A stretch of 64,000 bases of DNA from Chryseobacterium nakagawai (lineage in GTDB: Bacteria > Bacteroidota > Bacteroidia > Flavobacteriales > Weeksellaceae): NCBI RefSeq assembly GCF_900637665.1, contig NZ_LR134386.1, forward strand, positions 62,001 through 126,000, read 5' to 3'. Positions within the stretch are counted from its first letter, which is position 1, and every line of letters starts with the position of its first letter. The notes below the pieces were generated by a model. That model worked only from the letters and a program-made list of their open reading frames with translations. It was not told where the DNA came from and did not search any database. Below are positions 55,693-63,985 of this stretch, in pieces. The position numbers and the translations under genes are program-made.

Positions 55693-55722
55693 CAAATATA
55701 CCATAAAATTTTCAAATTGCAA
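55693..55722 (-). promoter_or_regulatory. Promoter of the YbjN-PspA-flotillin-ATPase operon
   Basis: On the minus strand: TTG (55722-55720), a 19-base spacer, TATATTTG (55700-55693). Transcription should start near 55686, about 30 bases before the ATG at 55656. An inverted repeat AATTGC (55715-55720) / GCAATT (55732-55737) overlaps the -33 box and could be an operator for the divergent XRE protein. Confidence 0.78.
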
Positions 55723-55781
55723 ATATTTTTAGCAATTATTTATTTAAGATTCTCTATATTTGCAAAAAAGATTAGACAAAA

Positions 55782-56387
55782 ATGAGCTTCTTTGGATCCA
55801 ATATTAAGAAAATAAGACAGGTTAAAGGACTGAGCCAAAAGGCTTTTGCTGATTTATTTGACTTAAACAGAGGAGTAATCAGTTCTTATGAAGAAGGACG
55901 TGCAGAACCGAAGATTGAAACCATCTTAAAAGTAGCCAGTCATTTTAATCTTGATCTTGATAAATTACTTACTGAAACATTGCAAGTAAACCAATTAGCC
56001 AGTGTTTCAGACATTGACCAACTGATGCTTTTCCCGGAGTTAGCCATTAGCGAAAGAAAGGAAAATGCACATCCAAGGACAAATGATTCTGAAAACAGTT
56101 CTATTTTGCAAAAAATATTAGCATCCGTGGATCTGGTCTATGAATTTACCCCAGAAAAGCAATTGCTTTCCCCTTATCATTATGGTGATGTTTTATTTTT
56201 GAATAAAGCTGATCTGAAAAAAGAAGCCTCCACTCATCTGTTAGAATATAACAACGGAAATTTGCAGTATGTTACGGATACAAAGAATCAGAATCTTTAT
56301 AAGATTGTAGGACATGTCTCCACTGCTGAAAAGAATATCTTTACAGATATTTTGGAAAGACTTGAAAGGCTTGAGAAAAAAAGATAA
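55782..56387 (+). CDS. XRE-family transcriptional regulator
   Basis: 201 residues. N-terminal helix-turn-helix (IKKIRQVKGLSQKAFADLFDLNRGVISSYEEGRAEPKIETILKVASHF), then a variable region; the C-terminal 90 residues look like a small beta domain, perhaps a degenerate S24/LexA-like fold, but no Ser-Lys dyad is seen. A TATATTTG -7 box lies at 55755-55762. It is divergent from the PspA operon and probably controls it and itself. Confidence 0.85.
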   Translation: MSFFGSNIKKIRQVKGLSQKAFADLFDLNRGVISSYEEGRAEPKIETILKVASHFNLDLDKLLTETLQVNQLASVSDIDQLMLFPELAISERKENAHPRTNDSENSSILQKILASVDLVYEFTPEKQLLSPYHYGDVLFLNKADLKKEASTHLLEYNNGNLQYVTDTKNQNLYKIVGHVSTAEKNIFTDILERLERLEKKR

Positions 56388-56394
56388 ATCTTAT

Positions 56395-57558
56395 CTACGG
56401 ATTCACTTTCTTCTTTCTCTTAAACCACCATACCAGAAATCCCGTAATAGGAAGTGAAGCTCCTATGATGGTAATAAAGAAGTACAAAACCCTTCCCCAT
56501 ATTCCTCCAAGAGCAGACCCCACATGCAAATCATAATTCAGTTTTTGTACTTTAGTTGCAAAATCTGCTCTGTCAAATGTAGCTGCATATGCTGAAGTAT
56601 TAGCCAGTGGAATACCTGTATTCCTATCATAACTAAAACTTTGAATGTCATAGAACCGGCGGTCTGAAGGATATAAGAATATGCCAATTGTTTCCGTAGA
56701 ATCTTTAGGGACAGATACATAATACCCTTTTGCATCTACTTTATCTGCAGCATCTTCCCAGGCCAAAAGCATAGATATTGGTAATTTTTTCGGTTGGTAA
56801 GAAGAAATATTTTTAATTTCCTGCCGTTCTGTAGGGGGTTTACCAAGAGAAGTAGTAAAATACAGAAATTTATTGAACCACGGAAGGCCATAATACATAC
56901 CCGTCATTGATATCACCAAAAGAATAACCATAGCATAGAAACCAAAGACATTGTGCAGGTCATAATTAAGTCTTTTTATTTTTGCAGCCCATTTTACTGA
57001 AAAGCTCTGTTTCCGCATGGCTTTTGTCCATTTTTTAGGCCACCACAGAACTAATCCTGATAGTAAAGTAATAAAGAAAATCAGTGTAGAATAATTAATT
57101 ACAGGTCTTCCAATCTCTGATGGCAGCCATAGAAACCGATGTCCTTTTAATGTCCATTCAAAAAAATCAAATTCTTGTTTAAATGAAGGTTTCCGGATCA
57201 CTTCACCAGTGTAAGGATTCAGATGCAAAACAAACCCCGGATTTCTTTTTCCGAAACCTATCATCGCAGCTTTGCCAGTAGGACGCCATACAAAGGATAT
57301 TTCCTGTTCAGGATATAAAGTCTTTGCTTTTGTGTAAAGATCGGCTGGATTAGCCATTTCCTTTCCTGAAATAGACTCAAATTTCAATTCAGGGTCAATC
57401 CAATCTTTGATTTCATCACGAAAAGACCATGTAATTCCGGTGATGCAGATCACTACAACAATAACCCCGGAAATAAGACCCAGCCACAAATGCAGCCAGG
57501 CCGATATTCTATAAAAAAGGCTTCTGTTGTTTTTCTTTTTGGGTTTTCCGGATTTCAT
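56395..57558 (-). CDS. PepSY-associated membrane protein (PiuB-like)
   Basis: 387 residues. Four membrane helices (about 18-42, 150-172, 208-230, 355-377) with WLHLWLGLISGVIVVVICITG, LHNVFGFYAMVILLVISMTG, and an HR-x-LWLP motif typical of PepSY-TM / COG3182 proteins. Members go with siderophore receptors and probably help reduce ferric siderophores. It begins one base after the receptor stop. Confidence 0.9.
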   Translation of the reverse strand: MKSGKPKKKNNRSLFYRISAWLHLWLGLISGVIVVVICITGITWSFRDEIKDWIDPELKFESISGKEMANPADLYTKAKTLYPEQEISFVWRPTGKAAMIGFGKRNPGFVLHLNPYTGEVIRKPSFKQEFDFFEWTLKGHRFLWLPSEIGRPVINYSTLIFFITLLSGLVLWWPKKWTKAMRKQSFSVKWAAKIKRLNYDLHNVFGFYAMVILLVISMTGMYYGLPWFNKFLYFTTSLGKPPTERQEIKNISSYQPKKLPISMLLAWEDAADKVDAKGYYVSVPKDSTETIGIFLYPSDRRFYDIQSFSYDRNTGIPLANTSAYAATFDRADFATKVQKLNYDLHVGSALGGIWGRVLYFFITIIGASLPITGFLVWWFKRKKKVNP

Positions 57559-59943
57559 TTAGAAATTATATGAAAGATTAAGTCTGAAATTAATTGGATT
57601 TGATGCTCTCCATCCATAGTGAGTATATCCCCAGGCACCGGGATAAAACCCTACATAATTATAGCGGTCGGTTAGGTTATTCACAAGGAATGACAGCTGG
57701 TAATTATCCCGTTTATAAGAAACGCCAACATCCAAAGTGAAATAGTCATCAGGAAGATAGGGATGGTCTAAAACCACCGGCCACGCAGCTCTTTTAGCTT
57801 GATATTCATACCCAAAAGAAAACCCAAGACCTTCCAAATCCCCTTCTGCAATGGTATATTTTAGCCAGGCATTGGTGATATGTTTTGCTGTTCCATACAG
57901 CATTCCTCCAATTTTCTTAGGATCATTATCTTCTGTCACTTTTGCATCCGTATAAGCATAATTAAAAAGAATACTCCAGTTTTTACTGATATTTCCATTC
58001 AGATCAAACTCAATTCCTTTTGAGACGCTTTTCCCGGATTGTTCAAAGAGTCCAGGATATTCAATTCCGGCGGCAGTCAGCATATTTGTTTTGGTAAGAT
58101 GGTAAAAAGTAAGATTGGTCATCAACTGCCCATTGAACCATGTTTTCTTGACTCCAAGCTCAGTATTTTTACCATACGATGGATCTGCTGTGCTCCCATT
58201 AAGAAGTTTTCCGGTCTGTTCCTGAAAAGTTTCATCATACAATCCATACACGGTGAATGTTGGAGTCAATAACCCGGTAATACTAAATCTTGGAGTTACC
58301 GCTGTATTTTTAACTTCCGCTCCTTTGTCTGCTGCGCTTGTTTTCACCGTTGATGTATAGCGGAAGCCTGCTGCTATTCTTAATTTATCTTCCATAAAAC
58401 GGGCTTCATCCTGTAGATGAAATGAAGTATAAGAATAATCCGTAAGATAATTAGCACCCCGTTCTCTAAGAGATCTTGAACGATCATATTCCGGAATATC
58501 GGATTTTTTCAAATGGCCATAGACAGGATTATAAATATTAAATACAGGACCTACCTTTTGTGGAAGCACTGACCAATCGGCCACATAAGATTTTTTTCCC
58601 ATATCTATTCCCGCAAGAATATTATGACTGATATTTCCAGTCTCAAATTTCCCTCTCGTAAATACCTGCCCTATTGTTGATGTGTTCAAAGCATCATTGA
58701 TACTGATTCCGCGGTCTACATCTCCTTTTTTTCTTCCTTTCACAGGATCGTCTGCCAATGCAATGCTATTATAACTGGCATATAATGACTCTCCCTGCAT
58801 CTGAGATCGTATATACCCAAACTGACCGGTAATCATCCAATTATCATTAAAATTATGATTGATCGTCCCATATATATTATGTTCCCATGAACGGGTTGGG
58901 TCTATAATGGGATCAGAAAAACTGAATGATCTTTTTACGTCTTTAAATCCATCAATACCATAGGCATATTTAGCAAACCCTCCTTGAAAGTTATTCTGCG
59001 AAAGAATATATTCCAATGTAATATTGGTGTTCTCTGATGCAATATATTTGAAAGATGGGTTGATGACGTATTGCTCATGCTCTACATATTGCTGAAAAGA
59101 GCCTGATTTTGTCCCCATCAAATTAAGTCTCCCCCAGAACTTACCATCTTTACTTAATTTTTTTTCAACATCTGTAGATGCCCGGTACAGATTGAAACTG
59201 CCTAAAGTAAGCTGAACATTTCCTTTTTCTCTCCCTACAGGCTTTTTGGTAACAATATTATAGAAACCTCCGGGTTGCGTATTCCCCATCATAAATCCGG
59301 CAGGGCCTTTTACAAACTCTACACGGTCTACAAAAGACATATCTTCACGAAGAGGGCCAAAGCTTCCGCTTACATCCATTCCGTTCCTAAGATTAGAAGC
59401 AGAGAATCCGCGTACAGCGATACCCACACTTCCTTCTTCCTGATGAGTAATAGTCCGCACTCCACTTACATTTCGGGTAAGCCCCTCAGCCGTCGTAAGA
59501 ATTTGCTGATCGCTCAGTAAACGCTGATCTATCACCTGAATATTCTGAGGCGTTACCAAAAGATTCTCCCCTAATCTTAAAGTAGAAGAAGGAATTGTTT
59601 TTCGGTTTGCCGTAACGTTTACCGCAACAATCTGATAAGTATCTGTTGCTTGTATAAAATCATGAGTAATACTGTCACTTTCCTTTAGTGTAAAAGAATA
59701 GGTTTTGATTACCTCCGGATCATCTACTTTAAGTACATAGTTCCCTGCAGGCATATTATTAAAACGATAAAAGCCGTTATCATCAGTATATGTTTCTGAT
59801 TCTCCGTTATTAAGAATAACTTTTACAGCCGGAACCGGTTTCTTTTGGGAGTTCATTACCTTTCCTGTAATCTGTGCCGTGCTTTGTGCCCAGATCACTG
59901 CAGGAAAAAACACTGCAGGAAAAAGGAATCTGTTCTTATTCAT
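57559..59943 (-). CDS. TonB-dependent siderophore receptor
   Basis: 794 residues. Signal peptide (ends about 19, VIWAQS), CarboxypepD_reg-like domain (QITGKVMNSQKKPVPAVKVIL), plug with VTPQNIQVIDQRLLSDQQ, VRGFSASNLRNGMDV and FVKGPAGFMMGNTQPGGFYNIVTKKP, and a barrel ending in NPINFRLNLSYNF. The plug pattern is that of FhuA/FoxA-type hydroxamate receptors (TIGR01783). A TAATTTTG -7 box lies at the complement of 59984-59991. Confidence 0.94.
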   Translation of the reverse strand: MNKNRFLFPAVFFPAVIWAQSTAQITGKVMNSQKKPVPAVKVILNNGESETYTDDNGFYRFNNMPAGNYVLKVDDPEVIKTYSFTLKESDSITHDFIQATDTYQIVAVNVTANRKTIPSSTLRLGENLLVTPQNIQVIDQRLLSDQQILTTAEGLTRNVSGVRTITHQEEGSVGIAVRGFSASNLRNGMDVSGSFGPLREDMSFVDRVEFVKGPAGFMMGNTQPGGFYNIVTKKPVGREKGNVQLTLGSFNLYRASTDVEKKLSKDGKFWGRLNLMGTKSGSFQQYVEHEQYVINPSFKYIASENTNITLEYILSQNNFQGGFAKYAYGIDGFKDVKRSFSFSDPIIDPTRSWEHNIYGTINHNFNDNWMITGQFGYIRSQMQGESLYASYNSIALADDPVKGRKKGDVDRGISINDALNTSTIGQVFTRGKFETGNISHNILAGIDMGKKSYVADWSVLPQKVGPVFNIYNPVYGHLKKSDIPEYDRSRSLRERGANYLTDYSYTSFHLQDEARFMEDKLRIAAGFRYTSTVKTSAADKGAEVKNTAVTPRFSITGLLTPTFTVYGLYDETFQEQTGKLLNGSTADPSYGKNTELGVKKTWFNGQLMTNLTFYHLTKTNMLTAAGIEYPGLFEQSGKSVSKGIEFDLNGNISKNWSILFNYAYTDAKVTEDNDPKKIGGMLYGTAKHITNAWLKYTIAEGDLEGLGFSFGYEYQAKRAAWPVVLDHPYLPDDYFTLDVGVSYKRDNYQLSFLVNNLTDRYNYVGFYPGAWGYTHYGWRASNPINFRLNLSYNF

Positions 59944-60041
59944 AAATTGTTATTTAGAATTAGTTTAATTAAATTTACACAGGCAAAATTAGCGGTTGCC
60001 GATAGGAAAAACTTTTGAGCTTGGGATAAAGACTTTAGATT

Positions 60042-61028
60042 TTGGGAGAGATTGTACCGAACCATACGATAGCAAGACAGATTTTTGATTTTTTCGGGGA
60101 AAATCATCGCAGCAGCGTGCCCGAAACTTTCGTTAATGAGCTTGGAACATTTGAAACCCTGACTTTATATGAAGGGGATGAATTTTTGGTAAAAGAATAT
60201 CAGTTTTCTTATATCAGGGATTATACAATGAAATTCCGTACAGAAGCCATAAAGTATATTGAACTGGCTTTTTTTCTTGACGGAGCAGAAGTCATCAGGG
60301 ATCTCATTGATGGGAAACCTGGAGAATATAAACTGTTTCATCATTATATTTATTTTACTCCGGAAAATGCTGATGTACAAATAGATTTCCAGAAAGAAAC
60401 CTCTTACAAGAACCTCGATATTTATGTCTCCAAGGATTATTTTCACCAATTGGCAGAAAGCAGCGGTGCATTACAGGACTTTATTTACAAAATAGACCAG
60501 AACCAGCCCGCCAGTTTATTCCCTAAAGGACTCCCTATCACCCCACAAATGATGGGTATTTTACTGGAAATCAAAAAATGTAGTCTGGAAGGTTTTTACA
60601 AAGATTATTTTATTAAAAGTAAGATACTCAGCCTTCTTCTGCTCATTTTTGAATTTGCAAAAAACAAGGAAAACGAAACTGAAACAAAAAACAAAACTTC
60701 CATCAGCAATGCTGAAATTCATACCCTAATGGCTGTAAAAGATTTCATAGAAGGAAACCTAAAATCATTTTATACTATTGAACAGCTTTCTATCAAATTT
60801 GGTATTAATGAATTCAAATTAAAAAATGGGTTTAAAGAACTGTTTGGGGATGGTGTTTTCCATTATGCTTCAAAACTTAGGATGAAAGAAGCTCTTTATC
60901 TGCTTAAAAATTCTGATTTCTCCATTAAAGAGATTGGTTATCATTTGGGATATGCTTCTCCTTCGTCATTTAGTGTGGCTTTTAAGAACGAATTTGGGGT
61001 TGGGCCTAGCTATTATCGTAAAAATTGA
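60042..61028 (+). CDS. AraC family regulator of the siderophore genes
   Basis: About 328 residues. The C-terminal 100 residues hold two helix-turn-helix motifs (YTIEQLSIKFGINEFKLKNGFKELFG and FSIKEIGYHLGYASPSSFSVAFKNEFGVGPSYYR) of the PchR/YbtA type. No ATG is available near the start; the frame opens after a stop at 60036, and TTG at 60042 is the best choice, with GTG at 60117 possible. Divergent from the receptor, with about 100 bases between. Confidence 0.88.
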   Translation: MGEIVPNHTIARQIFDFFGENHRSSVPETFVNELGTFETLTLYEGDEFLVKEYQFSYIRDYTMKFRTEAIKYIELAFFLDGAEVIRDLIDGKPGEYKLFHHYIYFTPENADVQIDFQKETSYKNLDIYVSKDYFHQLAESSGALQDFIYKIDQNQPASLFPKGLPITPQMMGILLEIKKCSLEGFYKDYFIKSKILSLLLLIFEFAKNKENETETKNKTSISNAEIHTLMAVKDFIEGNLKSFYTIEQLSIKFGINEFKLKNGFKELFGDGVFHYASKLRMKEALYLLKNSDFSIKEIGYHLGYASPSSFSVAFKNEFGVGPSYYRKN

Positions 61029-61165
61029 AAGACATAAATAGATCTGTTTTCTATACAATTTAGACTTGTTACAACGTTTTACGGATTTATTTTTTTCCTA
61101 AACGAATGTATAACAATATCAGGTCATCAATCATTTCGTTACATTCTAATTCCTTAAAAAAACAA

Positions 61166-61198
61166 AAAACCCTCCGTATTCAAAATACAGAGGGTTTT
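61166..61198 (-). terminator. Terminator of the tRNA array
   Basis: On the minus strand a 15-base stem (AAAACCCTCTGTATT with its partner) around TTG, then a long T-run (complement of the A-run at 61155-61169). Confidence 0.85.
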
Positions 61199-61199
61199 G

Positions 61200-61283
61200 T
61201 ACCCCAGACGGGACTTGAACCCGTACGTCCTTGCGGACACAGGATTTTAAGTCCTGCGTGTCTACCAGTTCCACCACCAGGGC
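61200..61283 (-). tRNA. tRNA-Leu (TAA), copy 1
   Basis: Minus strand starts GCCCTGGTGGTGGAAC, D-loop GGTAGACAC, anticodon loop CTTAAAA giving TAA, a long variable arm (class II) and T-loop GGTTCAAGTCC. CCA is not encoded. Confidence 0.93.
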
Positions 61284-61335
61284 TGGTGTATGGTACAAAA
61301 AAAGGATTTGAAAGCAAATCCTACTTTTTGTATGG

Positions 61336-61417
61336 TGCGGATGAAGGGACTCGAACCCCCACGCCTCACGGCACCAGATCCTAAGTCTGGCGTGGCTACC
61401 AATTACACCACATCCGC
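61336..61417 (-). tRNA. tRNA-Leu (TAG), copy 1
   Basis: Minus strand starts GCGGATGTGGTGTAATTGG, anticodon loop CTTAGGA giving TAG, long variable arm and GGTTCGAGTCC T-loop. Acceptor stem GCGGATG pairs with CATCCGC. Confidence 0.93.
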
Positions 61418-61508
61418 TGGTTATATTGATCTGCTTTCACAGATTCAAAATCAATTCTCTTACAAATATAAGAAATTCTATTAAAGAACACTCTCTATAA
61501 AAACAAAA

Positions 61509-61537
61509 AACCCTCCGTAACGAAATACAGAGGGCCT
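61509..61537 (-). terminator. Second tRNA-Leu terminator
   Basis: CCCTCCGTA / TACAGAGGG around ACGAAA, with a T-run on the minus strand. Related to the terminator at 61166. Confidence 0.7.
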
Positions 61538-61539
61538 TG

Positions 61540-61623
61540 TACCCCAGACGGGACTTGAACCCGTACGTCCTTGCGGACACAGGATTTTAAGTCCTGCGTG
61601 TCTACCAGTTCCACCACCAGGGC
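61540..61623 (-). tRNA. tRNA-Leu (TAA), copy 2
   Basis: Identical in the visible tRNA bases to the copy at 61200-61283, including the anticodon and variable arm. Confidence 0.93.
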
Positions 61624-61632
61624 ATGGTGTGG

Positions 61633-61705
61633 AGCGAAAAACGGGATTCGAACCCGCGACCCCAACCTTGGCAAGGTTGTGCTCTACCAGCTGAGCTATT
61701 TTCGC
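61633..61705 (-). tRNA. tRNA-Gly (GCC)
   Basis: Minus strand GCGAAAATAGCTCAGCTGG, anticodon loop TTGCCAA giving GCC, T-loop GGTTCGAATCC; acceptor GCGAAAA pairs with TTTTCGC. 73 bases. Confidence 0.94.
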
Positions 61706-61709
61706 ATAG

Positions 61710-61791
61710 TGCGGATGAAGGGACTCGAACCCCCACGCCTCACGGCACCAGATCCTAAGTCTGGCGTGGCTACCAATTACACCACATCCGC
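61710..61791 (-). tRNA. tRNA-Leu (TAG), copy 2
   Basis: Same sequence as 61336-61417. First tRNA of the leftward array; separated by four bases from tRNA-Gly. Confidence 0.93.
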
Positions 61792-61842
61792 TGGTTTTTT
61801 TGTATTGTAAGTTTTAAAGAGCTTGCTTCGTTTTTGTGAGTG

Positions 61843-61872
61843 CAAATATAGGACAATTTCCTTTACCTCCAA
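61843..61872 (-). promoter_or_regulatory. Promoter of the tRNA array
   Basis: Minus strand TTG (61872-61870), a 19-base spacer and TATATTTG (61850-61843). Predicted start near 61836, about 45 bases before the first tRNA. Confidence 0.75.
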
Positions 61873-61970
61873 ACTTTTTCAGGAAAAAAATTAAAATTTC
61901 CAGATTTTTTTTCAGCAGCACCTATTATTACATTTCATTTTCTTACTTTTACATCGTTAATAATTACGAT

Positions 61971-62348
61971 ATGGAATTACAAGGAACGGTAAAGAAACTT
62001 TTTGAAACTCAAACATTTGCAAGTGGATTTCAAAAAAGAGAATTGGTTATTTTAACTCAGGAACAGTATCCACAGCCGATAAACATAGAATTTTTATCTG
62101 ATAAAATTAGTTTATTAGATAACATTAAAGAAGGTGAAAACGTAAAAATTGGAATCAACATCAGAGGTAGAGAATGGGTTTCTCCACAAGGTGAAACTAA
62201 ATACTTCAACTCTATTACAGGATGGAAAGTAGAGAAAGTTTTTGATAATGGATCAGAACCTACTCAGGCTACGCCTCAGCAGTCAGCTTCTCCTGTTTCT
62301 AACGAGAATCCGTTTGCCGGAGACGACGATGATGATTTGCCTTTCTAA
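61971..62348 (+). CDS. DUF3127 protein (OB-fold-like, SSB-like acidic tail)
   Basis: 125 residues from the ATG at 61971. The longer frame back to 61836 runs through the tRNA promoter and is hydrophobic nonsense. MELQGTVKKLFETQTFASGFQKRELVILTQEQYPQPI and NIRGREWVSPQGETKYFNSITGWKVEKV match the Bacteroidota DUF3127 family. It ends DDDDDLPF, very like the SSB tail D-D-D-I-P-F that binds repair proteins. A single-strand nucleic-acid role is possible. Confidence 0.87.
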   Translation: MELQGTVKKLFETQTFASGFQKRELVILTQEQYPQPINIEFLSDKISLLDNIKEGENVKIGINIRGREWVSPQGETKYFNSITGWKVEKVFDNGSEPTQATPQQSASPVSNENPFAGDDDDDLPF

Positions 62349-62411
62349 TTAAAGAATTAAGATCAAATATTAATCCTGCTTTCTTATAAAGTGGGATTTT
62401 TTTTCTAAAAA

Positions 62412-63065
62412 ATGGTTCGATTAGACGAAAACGAGATTTCATTTCCTGATCCGGAGGTGTATGATGGCCACGATGGGCTTATTGCTTATGGTGGAGATCT
62501 GTCTGTAGAGCGCATTTGGTTCGCTTATCAATTAGGAATCTTCCCTTGGTACAACCCCGGAGAGGAAATTTTATGGTGGTCTCCGGATCCAAGATTTGTT
62601 TTGGTTCCTGCTGAAATAAAGATTTCCAAATCAATGAGAAAGATATTAAACAGAAGTGTTTTTACTTTTTCTGAGAACAAAAGTTTCAGGGAAGTCATCA
62701 AAAACTGTCAGCAAACTATCCGGAAAGGGCAATCAGGTACCTGGCTTTCTGATGAACTGATGGATTCTTTCATCCAGCTTCATGAATATGGATTGGCCAA
62801 AAGCATTGAAGTATGGCAAGATGAAAAACTTGTAGGTGGCTTTTATGGTTTACAGATCGGAAATATTTTCTGTGGTGAAAGCATGTTTGCGAAAGTAAGC
62901 AACGCTTCAAAAGCTGGATTTATTCATTTTGTAGAAACCCACAAACACCAAATTGAATTAATTGACTGCCAGTCTCATACCGAACACCTGGAGAGCCTGG
63001 GTGCTAAAATGATTCCCAAAAAAGAATTTTTAAAAATCTTACACGAAAATAATGAACGCAGATAA
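62412..63065 (+). CDS. aat: Leucyl/phenylalanyl-tRNA--protein transferase
   Basis: 217 residues. FPDPE, GLIAYGGDLSVERIWFAYQLGIFPWY, LWWSPDPRFVL, GQSGTWLSDELMDSFIQLHEYGLAKSIEVW, GGFYGLQIGNIFCGESMF and IDCQSHTEHLESLGA are the Aat signatures. It adds Leu/Phe to proteins with basic N-termini for ClpS/ClpAP degradation. It overlaps the DMT gene by 14 bases. Confidence 0.96.
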   Translation: MVRLDENEISFPDPEVYDGHDGLIAYGGDLSVERIWFAYQLGIFPWYNPGEEILWWSPDPRFVLVPAEIKISKSMRKILNRSVFTFSENKSFREVIKNCQQTIRKGQSGTWLSDELMDSFIQLHEYGLAKSIEVWQDEKLVGGFYGLQIGNIFCGESMFAKVSNASKAGFIHFVETHKHQIELIDCQSHTEHLESLGAKMIPKKEFLKILHENNERR

Positions 63066-63930
63066 AGAAAAATGGCTTCTTCTGGGGATCCTGAGTATTA
63101 TTTGGGGGTCATCTTTTATTTTGATCAAAAAATCACTGGACCATTTTAGTCCGTACCAGGTAGGCGCACTAAGGGTGCTTATTGCTGGTATTATTTTATT
63201 TCCTATTGCGATTTCCAATTATAAACTTTTTCCTAAGAAGCATTTAAAATGGCTTGTTTTAGCTGCCCTGACCGGAAATTTCATCCCTATGTTCCTGTTT
63301 CCGATTGCAGAAACTGAAGTCAGCAGCAGCATTGCCGGGATCATCAACTCCATGATGCCTATTTTCGTCATTATTGTAGGTGCTTTGGTTTGGAAGTTTG
63401 AAACCACAAAAAAACAGATCATCGGAACTCTGATAAGCTTTACAGGAGTCTGTATTCTGGCTTTTGGTGGTGGTGACAGCAGTGAACTTAAAATAATACC
63501 GATTTTGTTGCTATTACTGGCAACTTTATGCTATGCTTTAAGTACAACGACCGTAAAATCAAAACTTATGGAAGTTTCTTCCGTAGTTTTATCTTCTTTT
63601 ATATTTTCTTTTGTTTTAATTTTTCCATCTATTATTGCTCTTACAAGTACAGGATTTTTTTCTGAGTTCAGCTTTTCAAAGGAAAATATGCTTGGGCTGA
63701 TGTTCGTAAGTTTACTTTCCATTTTCGGAACCGGGCTTGCCATGACAATGAATTATCGGTTATTAAAAGTTTCCACCCCTCTTTTTGCTTCAACGGTTAC
63801 GCTTATAATGCCTATTGTAGCTATTATCTGGGGCATAATTGATGGCGAAAAACTAACTCTATTCCAATTTATAGGCGCAGGAATTATTATTGCCGGATTG
63901 ATCTTTTTAAGAAGTAATCCGAAAAAATAG
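63052..63930 (+). CDS. DMT superfamily transporter (EamA type)
   Basis: 292 residues, ten membrane helices, two EamA repeats. Begins WLLLGILSIIWGSSFILIKKSLDHFSPYQVGALRVLIAG; the second repeat has VSTPLFASTVTLIMPIVAIIWGIIDGEKLTLFQFIGAGII. Likely a metabolite or amino-acid exporter. Translationally coupled to aat. Confidence 0.92.
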   Translation: MNADKEKWLLLGILSIIWGSSFILIKKSLDHFSPYQVGALRVLIAGIILFPIAISNYKLFPKKHLKWLVLAALTGNFIPMFLFPIAETEVSSSIAGIINSMMPIFVIIVGALVWKFETTKKQIIGTLISFTGVCILAFGGGDSSELKIIPILLLLLATLCYALSTTTVKSKLMEVSSVVLSSFIFSFVLIFPSIIALTSTGFFSEFSFSKENMLGLMFVSLLSIFGTGLAMTMNYRLLKVSTPLFASTVTLIMPIVAIIWGIIDGEKLTLFQFIGAGIIIAGLIFLRSNPKK

Positions 63931-63954
63931 ATTTACAATACTTTTATCAATAAA

Positions 63955-63985
63955 AAAACCTGCATTTCTGCAGGTTTTCATTATT
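63955..63985 (+). terminator. Terminator after the DMT transporter
   Basis: AAAACCTGCA-TTTC-TGCAGGTTTT followed by CATTATTT, at the end of the aat-DMT unit. Confidence 0.85.

Noticed and set aside
61106..61810. Three open frames across the tRNA array
   Set aside because: They read through five clear tRNA genes and terminators; shadow frames only.
61836..61970. 45-codon N-terminal extension of the DUF3127 gene
   Set aside because: Hydrophobic, not family-like, and overlaps the minus-strand tRNA promoter.
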